A DNA stretch of 41,085 bases from Acidobacteriota bacterium (lineage in GTDB: Bacteria; Acidobacteriota; Vicinamibacteria; Vicinamibacterales; 2-12-FULL-66-21): positions 18,406 to 59,490 of the forward strand of contig QHWT01000098.1 in the NCBI GenBank assembly GCA_003222675.1, written 5' to 3'. The position numbers and the translations under genes are program-made. The notes beneath the pieces are model-generated. The model saw nothing but the letters and a program-made list of their open reading frames with translations. It had not been told where the DNA came from and did no database searches. How positions within the stretch are numbered: position 1 is the stretch's first letter; each line of letters starts with the position of its first letter. Shown in pieces: positions 23,860 to 32,990 of this stretch.

Positions 23860-24258
23860 GTGGGCAAGAACGCATTCCCGTCACCCGAGCTCGCAGCGGC
23901 GGCATTCGGCGTCGGTAAGCTGACGCGTCACCTTTTTATATGTCTCGGCCCCGATTGCACCGACCTCGAGCGCGGCGAGGAAACGTGGGGCTACCTGAAG
24001 AAGCGGTTGAAAGAGCTCAACCTTGCGGGACCCGACGGGCCATTCTATCGAACGAAATGTCAGTGCCTGCGGATCTGCACGGGCGGGCCGATCTGCGTCG
24101 TGTATCCGGAAGGTACGTGGTATCGCAACGTGACGCCGGAGAATGCGGAACGGATCATTCAGGAACATCTCATCGGCGGGCGGGAGGTCACCGATCTCTG
24201 CTTCGCACGGAATCGGCTGACGGATCTGATAAACTCACAAGGTTGCGCGCGCCCGTAG
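23860..24258 (+). CDS. Thioredoxin-like [2Fe-2S] ferredoxin
   Basis: The protein has 132 residues from GTG 23860. It carries the cysteine pattern of thioredoxin-like ferredoxins: CLGPDC near residue 28, then [13 protein letters not shown], with four or more cysteines able to hold a [2Fe-2S] cluster. [19 protein letters not shown] is the typical C-terminal block of this group (NuoE-like, (2Fe-2S) ferredoxin domain proteins). An electron-transfer role in the cytoplasm is expected; the partner is unknown. The last ten bases overlap the start of tRNA-Arg(TCG). Confidence 0.88.
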   Translation: MGKNAFPSPELAAAAFGVGKLTRHLFICLGPDCTDLERGEETWGYLKKRLKELNLAGPDGPFYRTKCQCLRICTGGPICVVYPEGTWYRNVTPENAERIIQEHLIGGREVTDLCFARNRLTDLINSQGCARP

Positions 24259-24325
24259 CTCAGCTGGATAGAGCGCCGGGCTTCGAACCCGTAGGTCGGG
24301 GGTTCAAATCCCTCCGGGCGCGCCA
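24249..24325 (+). tRNA. tRNA-Arg (anticodon TCG)
   Basis: The full cloverleaf has acceptor GCGCCCG paired with CGGGCGC, anticodon loop CTTCGAA (TCG), T loop GTTCAAATC and encoded CCA. The outermost anticodon-stem pair is mismatched (C with T). Confidence 0.93.
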
Positions 24326-24402
24326 GACCGATCAAACAAAAGACCGGAAGGTAGCGCGACTGGACATATTCCATCTGCTTTGGTCTGCCCCCACGTTCAG
24401 AT

Positions 24403-24479
<77 letters not shown>

Positions 24480-25490
24480 GTTTTCGATCCTTCGACTGAC
24501 AAATGACGGACAATCGGTAGCGCCTCATGTTCACTTACGGGCTCCTGCCCCATGATTTTTCGTAGCTGTCGTCTTCGTTCCCACACGCCGGTCATCGCCT
24601 TCCGCAGCTCTTCATCAGTGATGTTCAGGTAGCGCTGCGTCTGTTTGATGTCCGCGTGTCCGAGCATCAGCTGGATGTTTCGGATATCTACCCCATCACG
24701 CAGGAGCCGACATGCGCCTTCGTGCCGGAGGTCGTGCCAGTGCAAGTCGATCGGCCGCAGCTTCGCGCGATCGACAGGCGCCCCAGGTTTAACACGCTTG
24801 GTGGCGTGGCCGTTCGCCACGAGCAGCAATGATTCCCACGCCGTCTTGAAGCTGCTCAGGAACTCTCCTGCGGGTGAACCGAACACGAACGCGTTTGGGC
24901 CAAGTGCCGTACGTCGCTTGAGCACCGGCGCCAGGCGCCCTTGCGGATCGAAAGGGATGCGGCGGTTCTCCGCATCCTTGGCGTTCCTGCCGGGGATGGC
25001 GATCTGGTGAGGGTCCCAATGTGACGGTTCTGAATACGCAGCATCTCGCCCTGGCGGCAGCAGGTTTCGAGCGCCCCAATGAGGCGGTCGCGCATCCCTG
25101 AGCCGACGAACTTGTGTCGGCTCCGCTCATCTCGAGCGCCGCGTTCAGCAGCGCTTGTTATTCCTGCAGCCCGATTCGTCGATCGCGTCTGGTTTCTTCT
25201 TTGGTCTTGATGCTAACGCCGAATCGGTGAAAGGGATTGGTCGTCAGGTACGCCGGATCCTGGAATCGGCCCCAGTTGATCGCCGCCCGAAGCGTGCTCA
25301 ATGCACGGTTGACGGTCGGGATCTCGTGCCCTTTGCGATAGACCGCCTTGAATCGAAGGATCTCCGCCGGCTTCTCGAGCGCGGCGACTGGCGAGACGCC
25401 AATGACGCTCCCGATTGCCTTCAGCCGGGACTTGATCGTCTGCGGATGCTTCAGTCCCTCAGCGTCCACGTACTGAGTGCAGTACCAGCG
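24480..25490 (-). pseudogene. Decayed tyrosine recombinase (integrase) next to tRNA-Arg
   Basis: Pieces of one integrase lie in successive frames. At the right is the core-binding part (AEGLKHPQTIKSRLKAIG to NPFHRFGVSIKTKEETRR), followed by an in-frame TAA at about 25162. Next come LLNAALEMS, then KFVGSGMRDRLIGALETCCR, then IAIPGRNAKDAENRRIPFD in a third frame. The last piece is the C-terminal catalytic block with DLHWHDLRHEGACRLLRD and LMLGHADIKQTQRYLNIT. The catalytic R, HxxR, H and Y motifs are all recognisable. At least one stop and two small deletions with frameshift inactivate it. The N-terminal SAM-like domain is incomplete. The frame reads on antisense through the tRNA, as in tRNA-targeting integrases. 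Confidence 0.88.
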
Positions 25491-25589
25491 AGGATGTGAG
25501 TCGGAGCTGCTGATGCGGCAGCTTCTTAGTCGACCAACGAGCCCGCTTCGGAGGTTCGGTCGTCACCCGCGACAGACCGCACGTCGGCG

Positions 25590-25916
25590 TCAACCGACCG
25601 GGATCTCGACCTCGATCAGGGTACCCGCCACTGCTGTGTCAATGGCCGCGGCAATCTCTGGAACCCTGGTCTTGATCAGCCGCCATCGGCCCGAGCCAAG
25701 TACTACGATCGCAGTCTTGCGTCTGGACAGATTCTGCTGATACCGGATGTTGCGGTCTGTCGTCACGAACACATTGGATCCCTCGGCTTCGGCCGCATCG
25801 AGGAGCTCCCCGTTTCCGAGCGTGTCCCATCCCCGCGAGGGGCCCTCTTCCACCGTGTGTTCGGAAAGAGCTGCGGCGACGCCGCGCGGAACACCGTTGT
25901 CGAACAGGACACGCAT
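25590..25916 (-). CDS. DUF5615 PIN-like toxin
   Basis: This protein of 108 residues has a PIN-like nuclease fold. It starts MRVLFDNGVPRGVAAAL with the first acidic residue in LFDNGV. VFVTTDRNIRYQQNL carries the conserved TTDxN block and is followed by VVLGSGRW. Such proteins are the predicted RNase toxins of the DUF433/DUF5615 toxin-antitoxin modules. The ATG overlaps the stop of the DUF433 gene (TGATG), so the antitoxin is made first. Confidence 0.88.
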   Translation of the reverse strand: MRVLFDNGVPRGVAAALSEHTVEEGPSRGWDTLGNGELLDAAEAEGSNVFVTTDRNIRYQQNLSRRKTAIVVLGSGRWRLIKTRVPEIAAAIDTAVAGTLIEVEIPVG

Positions 25917-26149
25917 CAGCGCCCGGCGACGGGGGCGTCGAGACTTCGAGCGGCGAATCCGAGCACGGCCTTGACCTGTTCCCGCGTCAGCGGAAACTGC
26001 TCGATCACCTCGTCGATGGTCATGCCGTCTTCCAGGTTCTCGAAGACAATCGACACGGGCGTGCGCGTGCCCTTGAACACCCAGGCACCACTGACTTTAC
26101 CGGGGATACTTTCCACGACCGGGCACTGGGACCAATCGAGCGAAGCCAT
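25916..26149 (-). CDS. DUF433 antitoxin
   Basis: This DUF433 protein of 77 residues has the conserved blocks CPVVESIPGKVSGAWVFKGT, RTPVSIVFENLEDG and TIDEVIEQFPLTREQVKAVL, the last being a helix-turn-helix-like segment. DUF433 proteins are paired with PIN-like toxins and are expected to bind both the toxin and their own promoter. It overlaps the toxin gene by one base. The pair appears intact, in contrast to the ParDE pair further right. Confidence 0.88.
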   Translation of the reverse strand: MASLDWSQCPVVESIPGKVSGAWVFKGTRTPVSIVFENLEDGMTIDEVIEQFPLTREQVKAVLGFAARSLDAPVAGR

Positions 26150-26474
26150 AGCCTAGATCTCCCTTCAGGCTGCTTCCAGCTTACGGGATCTGAGCCATTT
26201 GGTCACGCGGCGCGTCGAAGGCCATGATTGGCGCAGCCCACGGCGATCTGGCTCCAATGGCGGGCGGCAAAGCCTCCAACACAGTGCCTCGGGGCGCTTC
26301 AGCCTTGAGGCGCGATAACGCTCCCGCAAAATGGCGTTGCTGAGCGTCGGCTTTCTTCCTCCCAACGCGCCACGCGTGTGGAAGTATTCACACTTTACCG
26401 TTACATCCTGGATCTCTTCTGAGATGCGACGCAAGAACAGCGCCACTTAAGAGCGCGACGGATGGTTTCTCTGA
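26150..26474. other. Stretch without a confident gene
   Basis: A leftward frame at 26165-26446 encodes 93 residues starting MALFLRRISEEIQDVTVKC. It is rich in Arg and Leu, shows no family motif, and its second half looks random. It could be a small protein or a remnant. No repeats or RNA genes were seen. Confidence 0.4.
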
Positions 26475-28673
26475 TTACCGCGTGGTCTTCCGTCGCTTGT
26501 AGATACGAATCAGAGGATTAATCTTAGTCAGATTCGAAAAGGGATCCTGCTCCATTCTCTGGAAGCGCGGCTCAAGCGAGAGTGGAAACCTCGCTTTGGC
26601 ACGGTATTCTCCGACGAGGGAGTACGTCGGTTCATTCCGGAGCATTTCAGGCGCGAGTGTGTCAATGTTCCCCTCGCCTGTGCGTAAGGCATATCCAACG
26701 TTAACGACCAGGAGATCAGGTGCCAGCTGTACAAGTTGCTCAGGCGTCGCTCGGATTGGACTCCATGGTACGACTTCAGGGCGAGTTAAGTACGAGCGCA
26801 ATCCCACCCCGCCAACCGTATCGCCAGGTCTGGATTCACTGCGAAGCCCGCGTTCCGCGACGTATCGTGAGTCACGGAGCATCAGCATGTCCAGCGCAGC
26901 GCAGCGGCCGATCGCATATGCGAACACAATCAGGCCTACAACCAGCCTGATGGTACGGTATGAGCACCCACGCCGGGTAAAATTATCCAACCACCATCCT
27001 GCGGCTGGTGACATCGTGATAACAAGGCCGAGCAAAAATCGATCATATTGATAGAGCACGATCCACAAAAATGTTATGGAGTACGAAAGGCCTGCAATCA
27101 GAAGCAGAATAATCGGAACCTGACGGCACTTTACGGCTATGCCCGCGCCTGCAACTGCGGCCACGAACAGCGGCCAACTCATGATGTTCCCCATCAGACG
27201 GACCGAATCCACCAGCATCTTCGCGGTACCGGCAGGCGTACGGGCATACATCTGAAAGTCTTGGCTGGCCGGGCCAGTGATTAGCTGGAAATGGCGCACA
27301 ACGCCGGATATGTTAAACGGCACGTTCATCAAGATCATGAGTGCCAGAGCGGTCAGACCGCACATTCTAATCAGGACGCGTTTGGTCGGAACATTCGACG
27401 CCCCTTCATGTGCTAGTGCCATACCCGCCAACAGAAGCGCAGGAAGCACGAAAAAGCCGTAAGCTTGATCCTTTGTGCAGATAGCAATAGCACCTGCGAC
27501 AGCGAACCGATAGAAGTCACATGGACCAGCTCGGCTAGCTGTCCGGACGTAGTACCGAAGCGCTAGAGTGACCCAGAACAGATATGGCACGTCCAAATTC
27601 GCGGTCTTGCTGTAATAAGTCAACGGCATTGCGCTGATTAGCACGAGCGCTGCGAAGAGGGCTGCACGTCGACCGTAGAACTCTTCCGTGATTGCATACG
27701 TCAACCAGACGATGCCGAGCGCCATTGCAACGCTGGTCAGACGGCTGATGACGAGAAGGCAGGACGCGACCAGTAGATCACCAGAATCTATCAGGCCCAA
27801 CTGCGCCGCGGCATAATACGGAAAAGATACAGCCCCGAGCAGCCCGAAGTGGACTGGCGGGTATTTTGTCGCCCAACCACTCGAGAATCGAACGCCCCAG
27901 GCGTCTCGAATATCCCCAGGCAAGAGTTCATCCGGCTCCCAGGAGACATATGCTGGCAGCCCCCACCAGACCCCGACCGCGAACATGACTGCGGCGCCGC
28001 CCAATACCGCGTAGATCCGGTGCGAAGTCCCCGAACGGCGAGTGGCTGGCGGTCTGGTCCGTCGGACCGCAACGATTGCAACAAGCACGGTCCAGAAGAG
28101 TGCGACCAGAGGCAGGACACGCCCTGCAATAACCGCAGTCCGGCGTGTCCAAGCTTCTTTGAATGTGATACCCCGAGGCACAAAATAGAGACTGGGGACT
28201 GGCTCAAACACACCTGCGACTTCACGCGACTGGAACATTGATAGACGTGGTGATCGGCTGGACGCCATGTATTTGAGGCGAATGGCGTGCAGACCGGACC
28301 TCAATAGGACTGAAGGCCCCCCTGTTCGCATCCGCTTGTCAGCGACCAGAGCGCCATCTATGGTCAGTTGTGCGGCGCCGTCGGCGTTGACAATGAACCG
28401 GTAAGAATCAGAAGAGGGAATTAACAGATAACCGTCCCACTGGTCCGTAGACGGGGTGAGCGCTGTGTGTATCCTCCTAAGGATCGACGATGACGTTACG
28501 GCAGCATCGACCTGTTCGCGATTAGTTTCGCGTCCGTTACTTATGTAAGAGTACCTAGCATTGAGACCTGACGCCGCCCTAAGAGCCGTTGTGACATGCA
28601 CCAGAGCTGCGAACCCAGCAAGGAGTCCCGCAGTGACCAGCAGAAAGATACCTTTGAATCGAACCGAGTTCAG
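26475..28673 (-). CDS. PA14-domain membrane glycosyltransferase of the GT39/ArnT (GT-C) type
   Basis: The protein has about 732 residues. An N-terminal transmembrane anchor (FKGIFLLVTAGLLAGFAALV) is followed by a PA14-like beta domain (about 40-150, with DQWDGYLLIPSSDSYRFIVN and TIDGALVADKR). A GT-C core with ten or more membrane segments follows. Its first periplasmic loop has the acidic pair SWEPDELLPGD expected of polyprenyl-phosphate-sugar-dependent transferases. The anchor is encoded only if translation begins upstream of GTG 28601. The CTG at 28673, placed 5 bases after GAGGT and overlapping the intact-frame stop of the hydrolase (CTGA), fits best. It probably glycosylates an envelope component, and the carbohydrate-binding PA14 domain supports this. 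Confidence 0.8.
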   Translation of the reverse strand: MNSVRFKGIFLLVTAGLLAGFAALVHVTTALRAASGLNARYSYISNGRETNREQVDAAVTSSSILRRIHTALTPSTDQWDGYLLIPSSDSYRFIVNADGAAQLTIDGALVADKRMRTGGPSVLLRSGLHAIRLKYMASSRSPRLSMFQSREVAGVFEPVPSLYFVPRGITFKEAWTRRTAVIAGRVLPLVALFWTVLVAIVAVRRTRPPATRRSGTSHRIYAVLGGAAVMFAVGVWWGLPAYVSWEPDELLPGDIRDAWGVRFSSGWATKYPPVHFGLLGAVSFPYYAAAQLGLIDSGDLLVASCLLVISRLTSVAMALGIVWLTYAITEEFYGRRAALFAALVLISAMPLTYYSKTANLDVPYLFWVTLALRYYVRTASRAGPCDFYRFAVAGAIAICTKDQAYGFFVLPALLLAGMALAHEGASNVPTKRVLIRMCGLTALALMILMNVPFNISGVVRHFQLITGPASQDFQMYARTPAGTAKMLVDSVRLMGNIMSWPLFVAAVAGAGIAVKCRQVPIILLLIAGLSYSITFLWIVLYQYDRFLLGLVITMSPAAGWWLDNFTRRGCSYRTIRLVVGLIVFAYAIGRCAALDMLMLRDSRYVAERGLRSESRPGDTVGGVGLRSYLTRPEVVPWSPIRATPEQLVQLAPDLLVVNVGYALRTGEGNIDTLAPEMLRNEPTYSLVGEYRAKARFPLSLEPRFQRMEQDPFSNLTKINPLIRIYKRRKTTR

Positions 28674-29240
28674 TTGCGTACCTCAAGAGCGTCGGAGATC
28701 GCCGATTGAAAAATTGTGGCGAGCCGGTCGTAACCTGCTTCTGTTGGATGAAGGCCGTCCTGGCCGATGAGAGAGAGCGAATTGAGGGAACACGTCTACG
28801 AATGCAGCGCCGTTTGCGGCGGCCATCTTCCTCCGCGCGGCATTGTACGCCTGGACGGCGGAAGCGCCTGCGCCGCGGCTCCCTGATGCGCGCTGAGGCG
28901 GGAGACTGGCGACCATGACCGGGATCCCGCGACGAAGCGCATCGCGAACGATGTCTTCCATTGCGTTCGTGGCTGGAGTAATCGCGCGGTCGCCGTCGCC
29001 CAGCAGATCATTCGCCCCATCCATCAGCAGTACGAGCTGTGGTGACGTAACATTTAACGACGCTGAAAACGTTGCCGGTGCAGCGGTCGCGCGTTGACCG
29101 GGCTGTCCCTCATCGAACACCTCAATTGTCTGACTCGTGTAGCGCGTCGCCGACATCGTCTGCAACTTGAACGGGTAAGGGTCGATCCGGCTCGCCGCCG
29201 AATGCTAGTGGACCAGCGTTGCAGCCGGCAGCCAACGATG
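28670..29240 (-). pseudogene. SGNH/GDSL lipase-esterase, broken twice
   Basis: The middle part (YTSQTIEVFDEGQPGQRAT, SPQLVLLMDGANDLLGDGD and GIPVMVASLPPQRASGSRG) is a clear SGNH hydrolase with the GAND block. Lesion one: the N-terminal piece LAAGCNAGPLAFG stops where GDSL and about 20 residues should follow, and the frame changes before RIDPYPFKLQTM. The nucleophile Ser is therefore lost. Lesion two: at about 28766-28776 a CT dinucleotide run is one unit short. Restoring it gives LSLIGQDGLHPTEAGYDRLA with the catalytic DxxH and a stop at 28670. With the second lesion alone the protein would end early at 28683. It lies just upstream of the glycosyltransferase and may once have deacylated its product. 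Confidence 0.85.
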
Positions 29241-29255
29241 CTACACGCGAACGAG

Positions 29256-30752
29256 CTACGGTTTCACCTGGCGCAGGTTGCGATCCTGCGCAAGGATCGC
29301 GGCCGCGGTCGGGAATGTGACGACGAATGTGGCGCCTTGGCCGGGACCGGCGCTCTCGGCGCGGATGGCGCCGCCGTGCAGTTCGACGAGATGCCGCGCG
29401 AGCGCGAGTCCAAGCCCCAGGCCGCTGAACTCGCGCGAGACGCCCGTATCGGCTTGCCAGAAACGCTGAAACACAAGCGGAAGATGCTCGCGCGTGATCC
29501 CTATGCCGGTATCTCGCACTTCCAGCCGCACCGATGATCCATTGCGGCGCAGATCCACGGTGATCCGCCCGGCCGGCGGCGTGAACTTCGTCGCGTTCGA
29601 TACCAGGTTCCACACGACCTGACGCAGCCGATCGCGATCGCCAATCATCCTGACGTTGTCTTCGATGTGCGTGTGCACGTTCAGGCCCTTCGCCTGCACC
29701 GCATGCCGCTGAGTATCGAGAGCCTCGCGAACGATCTGGCCAACATCGAACGTGGCATGATCGAGGCGGAGCTTGCCGGTCACGATCCGTGACGTGTCGA
29801 GCACATCGCTCACGAGCTTGATGAGTGTGTCGGCATTGCGGGCGAGCGCCTCGACGGCCTTGCCGCGCAGGTCTGGCGTGACGATCATGTCCTCGCGCTG
29901 CAGCATTCGTGCGTAGCCGACGACCGTGTTCAGCGGCGTGCGCAACTCGTGCGAGAGCACCGCGAGAAACTCGTCCTTCGCCCGGCTCGCTTCTTCCGCG
30001 ATCCGCCTGAGCCGCTGCGACATCGTGACGTCGCGCGCGATCTTGGACGCGCCAATCACCTGCCCTGAGGCATTCCGGATTGGCGAAACGGTCAGCGAAA
30101 TGTCCAGCAGCTGCCCATCCTTGCGTCGCCTCTTCGTCTCGAAATGCTCGACCGACTGCCCCGCACGAATCTGAGAGAGGACCGTTGCCTCTTCACTCGC
30201 GCGGTCTTCCGGAATGATGATGGTGATCGAACGGCCGATCGCTTCCTCGGCGGTATAACCGAACATCCGCTCCGCGGCGGGATTCCAGGTCTGAATGACG
30301 CCGTCGAGGTCCTTGCTGACGATCGCATCGTGAGACCATTCAACGATGGCGGCAAGGCGGAACGCCTCGCGTTCCATCCGCTTCAGAGCCGAGACGTCGC
30401 GCGCGATCTTGGACACACCGATGACGGTCCCATCCTCTGCGCGAATGGGAGAGACGGTCAGCGAGACGTCGAGCAGAGTGCCGTCTTTCCGACGCCGCAC
30501 CGTTTCAAAGTGATCGACATCAAAGCCGGCACGGAGGCGCGAGAGCAGGAAATCCTCTTCATGCAGCCGGTCTTCCGGAATGATGAGCGTGATGGACCTG
30601 CCGATCGCCTCGGCCGCGGTGTACCCGAACGTACGCTGGGCCGCCGCATTCCAGCTCCTGACGATCCCCGTCAGATCTTCGCTGACGATGGCGTCGTCAC
30701 AAAATGTCACGATGGCAGCCAGCCGAGCGTCGGGAGGAATCTCGTGGGTCAT
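29256..30752 (-). CDS. PAS-PAS histidine kinase
   Basis: The protein has 498 residues from ATG 30752 (MTHEIPPDARLAAIVTFC). Two very similar PAS domains (about 10-130 and 135-255) each carry GIVRSWNAAAQRTFGYTAAE-like cores, and their duplication is recent enough to be obvious. HisKA has the acceptor block LSHELRTPLNTVVGY. HATPase_c shows WNLVSNATKFT, DTGIGI and GLGLGLALARHL. It is soluble, without membrane segments. The frame stays open to 31286, but that part overlaps the divergent response regulator and is antisense noise. The adjacent divergent regulator is the likely partner. The gene ends 15 bases before the SGNH remnant. Confidence 0.92.
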   Translation of the reverse strand: MTHEIPPDARLAAIVTFCDDAIVSEDLTGIVRSWNAAAQRTFGYTAAEAIGRSITLIIPEDRLHEEDFLLSRLRAGFDVDHFETVRRRKDGTLLDVSLTVSPIRAEDGTVIGVSKIARDVSALKRMEREAFRLAAIVEWSHDAIVSKDLDGVIQTWNPAAERMFGYTAEEAIGRSITIIIPEDRASEEATVLSQIRAGQSVEHFETKRRRKDGQLLDISLTVSPIRNASGQVIGASKIARDVTMSQRLRRIAEEASRAKDEFLAVLSHELRTPLNTVVGYARMLQREDMIVTPDLRGKAVEALARNADTLIKLVSDVLDTSRIVTGKLRLDHATFDVGQIVREALDTQRHAVQAKGLNVHTHIEDNVRMIGDRDRLRQVVWNLVSNATKFTPPAGRITVDLRRNGSSVRLEVRDTGIGITREHLPLVFQRFWQADTGVSREFSGLGLGLALARHLVELHGGAIRAESAGPGQGATFVVTFPTAAAILAQDRNLRQVKP

Positions 30753-30857
30753 GCGACGGCCATTGTAGCGAAGTTCAACCAAGTCGCCATCGGCAGTTGA
30801 GGTTCGCATCCTCAATTGGAGGTACAATGAACAGCCCCGAGCTATGGAGGAGCCACT

Positions 30858-31574
30858 TTGATTGTCAATGTCGATGACCACGATTCCACACGATTTCTGA
30901 GGACGCGCGTGCTGACGCAGGAGGGCTATCGCGTAGTCGAAGCGGCAACGGCCGCAGGCGCGCGCGAGCACGGCGCAGCTCACGAGACGGAACTGACGCT
31001 CCTCGATATCAACCTTCCCGATGGCAGCGGATTCGACGTCTGCCGCACGCTGAAAGAAGATCGTCCGTTCACTCCTGTCATCATCATCTCGTCGACCCAC
31101 CGGACGACGCAGGCGCGCCTTGATGGGCTCGCGGCTGGCGCGGATGCCTACCTGATTGAGCCGGTGCCGCCGAAGCAGCTCGTCGGCGTCATTCGCGGAT
31201 TTCTCGGTCACGTCTCGGATGCCGAGCGACACGACTCGGGCTGGGTGATCACCGATCCCGGCGGGCTCATCGAAGCCGCGAGTCACGGCATGAAACGCGT
31301 TCTGAACCTGACCGTGCGCAACCTCACGGCGCGGCGGCTGACGGACTATTTCGAGGATCGCGACGTCGCGAGCGCGCTATTGCGAGGGGCGGTCGCCGGC
31401 CAGGGCAGTCTCCGCACCTTGCGGGTGCGGCCACGCGAGCGCGCGCCGCTGTCCTCAATCGTGCAGACCTCTCCCGTCACCGTGCCTGGCGATTCGCTGC
31501 ATCACGTCCGCTGGGCGTTCACCGTCGAGGGCCGCTGGCGGCGCACCCTGGGCCAGGCAGCCGAGCGCAACTAA
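30858..31574 (+). CDS. Response regulator with non-standard Lys site and PAS-like C-terminal domain
   Basis: The protein has 238 residues. The start is TTG 30858, supported by GGAGG about 8 bases upstream; no ATG is near. The receiver domain has NVDDHDSTRFL, the phospho-Asp in LLDINLPDGSG and ISSTHRT. The Lys normally found in the KP motif is replaced: the text is DAYLIEPVPPKQL. This substitution occurs in a known class of receivers linked to PAS kinases. Residues 130-238 (WVITDPGGLIEAASHGMKRV) look like a degenerate PAS domain and carry no DNA-binding motif. It is divergent from the PAS kinase, with 105 bases between starts. Confidence 0.85.
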   Translation: MIVNVDDHDSTRFLRTRVLTQEGYRVVEAATAAGAREHGAAHETELTLLDINLPDGSGFDVCRTLKEDRPFTPVIIISSTHRTTQARLDGLAAGADAYLIEPVPPKQLVGVIRGFLGHVSDAERHDSGWVITDPGGLIEAASHGMKRVLNLTVRNLTARRLTDYFEDRDVASALLRGAVAGQGSLRTLRVRPRERAPLSSIVQTSPVTVPGDSLHHVRWAFTVEGRWRRTLGQAAERN

Positions 31575-32303
31575 TCAATCGAGGAGCGCGCCACGCGCGT
31601 CGTCACCGTCCTGCGCACAAGCGACGACACGGTCAACTCCGCATCTATCTCGAGAACGAGATCTGGGCCAATCGCAGGAGAACCGATCTACGAAATCATC
31701 GGGAAGGGCGCACGACCTGCAGTAGATCGTCACCGCTGTGAGGAAGGCACTCGACTGGCGATGATCACAGCGCGCTCGCCACTCTGATCCGTCCACGCTG
31801 TGACCAGGTTCTCTCCTGCTTGCGCGATCGGCCGGATAGCTGCCAGCGCGACCCGTGCTGATCGCCCGCACCGGATCGCCTCCATGACGGACCGCAATTT
31901 GCCGGCGGCCCTCCGTCAACTCGTCCCAGGCAAACACCGGCTCGCCATCGGCGTCGATGATCATTCTCGGATGCGCGGGGTCGGTGCCACGTGCGCCGTC
32001 GATGCGCTCGCGTGCAGAGAAGGCACATCACCAGTCATTGGATTGTCGCGCAGATCTCGCTATGCTTGATGTGCGGGAAGTCACGCAAGCGGAAGACATT
32101 CTGCAGGCGCTGCGCGACGCACGGCGCCGGATGGAGTCCCGACCGGCAGAGACATGTGACAGGGATTTACGACGCGCGCAAGCACTTACGCGGTCCGTAA
32201 AGGCCGGCATGCCGTCCGGTTCCAGATCCTCCGGCCTATTCCGGAAATCTGGCGGTATGCCGGCGGCCCACGCGCGTCGTAAACGTAACTGCAGGATCTA
32301 TGC
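31575..32303. pseudogene. Gene-free stretch with a decayed leftward gene of unknown family
   Basis: No intact gene is seen in these 729 bases. On the minus strand, protein-like segments appear in different frames: ARERIDGARGTDPAHPRMII continuing into DADGEPVFAWDELTEGRRQI (about 32010-31890), and IGPDLVLEIDAELTVSSLVR (about 31670-31600). They look like the start and end of one decayed protein, but I cannot name the family. The right part (32060-32303) has a rightward frame MLDVREVTQAEDILQAL without recognisable motifs. Confidence 0.45.
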
Positions 32304-32708
32304 TCAACGGGCGTCCTCGATTCTGAGAGGCGGTACCACGACGATTTCACAGGTGGCCGACGCGATTCCGATCCCGGCCTTGTCCAACTCCTGCAGGATG
32401 TGCCGGCTCATACGATCTTCGATCTCGCGGACGTCATGGGTGTCGGCCACGAAGGGCACTGTGAGCTGTAGCCGGGCAGCGTCGAGGAGGATTTCCTCCG
32501 CGCGACCGCGATCGTCCTTGAAACTGATCGGCAGGCGCATCTCCTCGAAGATGAACGGGAAGTCGCGCGTGTAGTTGTAAACGGGTTCATCGAAAATCTG
32601 CGCGCTCGAGACGCTGACGAGGCGTCCGCTGTACTGCCGCGACTCGACCCACATCCCCGGGGATTCCTGCCGCTCCTCCGGCGGCTGCCCCATTTCCATG
32701 ATGGTGGT
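32304..32708 (-). pseudogene. Mechanosensitive channel (MscS family) C-terminal remnant
   Basis: The translation begins TTIMEMGQPPEERQESPGMW and continues SRQYSGRLVSVSSAQIFDEP and VYNYTRDFPFIFEEMRLPI, the beta domain of MscS-like channels. It then passes directly to LLDAARLQLTVPFVADTHDV and ends PPLRIEDAR. All membrane helices are missing upstream. Between LLDAA and LTVPFV about 50 residues usual for this subgroup are also absent, here without loss of frame. An upstream frame extension to 32966 is not MscS-like. The fragment cannot form a channel. Confidence 0.75.
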
Positions 32709-32990
32709 CTGGTGCCGTGACATCGCGGGCCGCCTGCAAATACGAGGGCGATGCGACCAACTCAGTTCGCTGGCCGAACGTCTTTCGACGCGCGCCCGCG
32801 GTCGGGCTGTGCAAGATCTTGCCGCCGCGCTACTGGCGTAGTGGACGAATCTTCGGCGAGCCGTCCTTCCGCAGCCGAGCAGTTGCGAAAATGTGATGCA
32901 CGCTTCGCGATCGACTGTGACAGACTTGTTGATCGCTGCCCTTTCGCGAGTGTTCTTCAATTTCACCTGTTGCGACTCAGGAGGTATGCG

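Noticed and set aside
30753-31286. N-terminal extension of the PAS kinase
   Set aside because: The extension is antisense to the response regulator and has no domain; ATG 30752 starts directly at the PAS domain.
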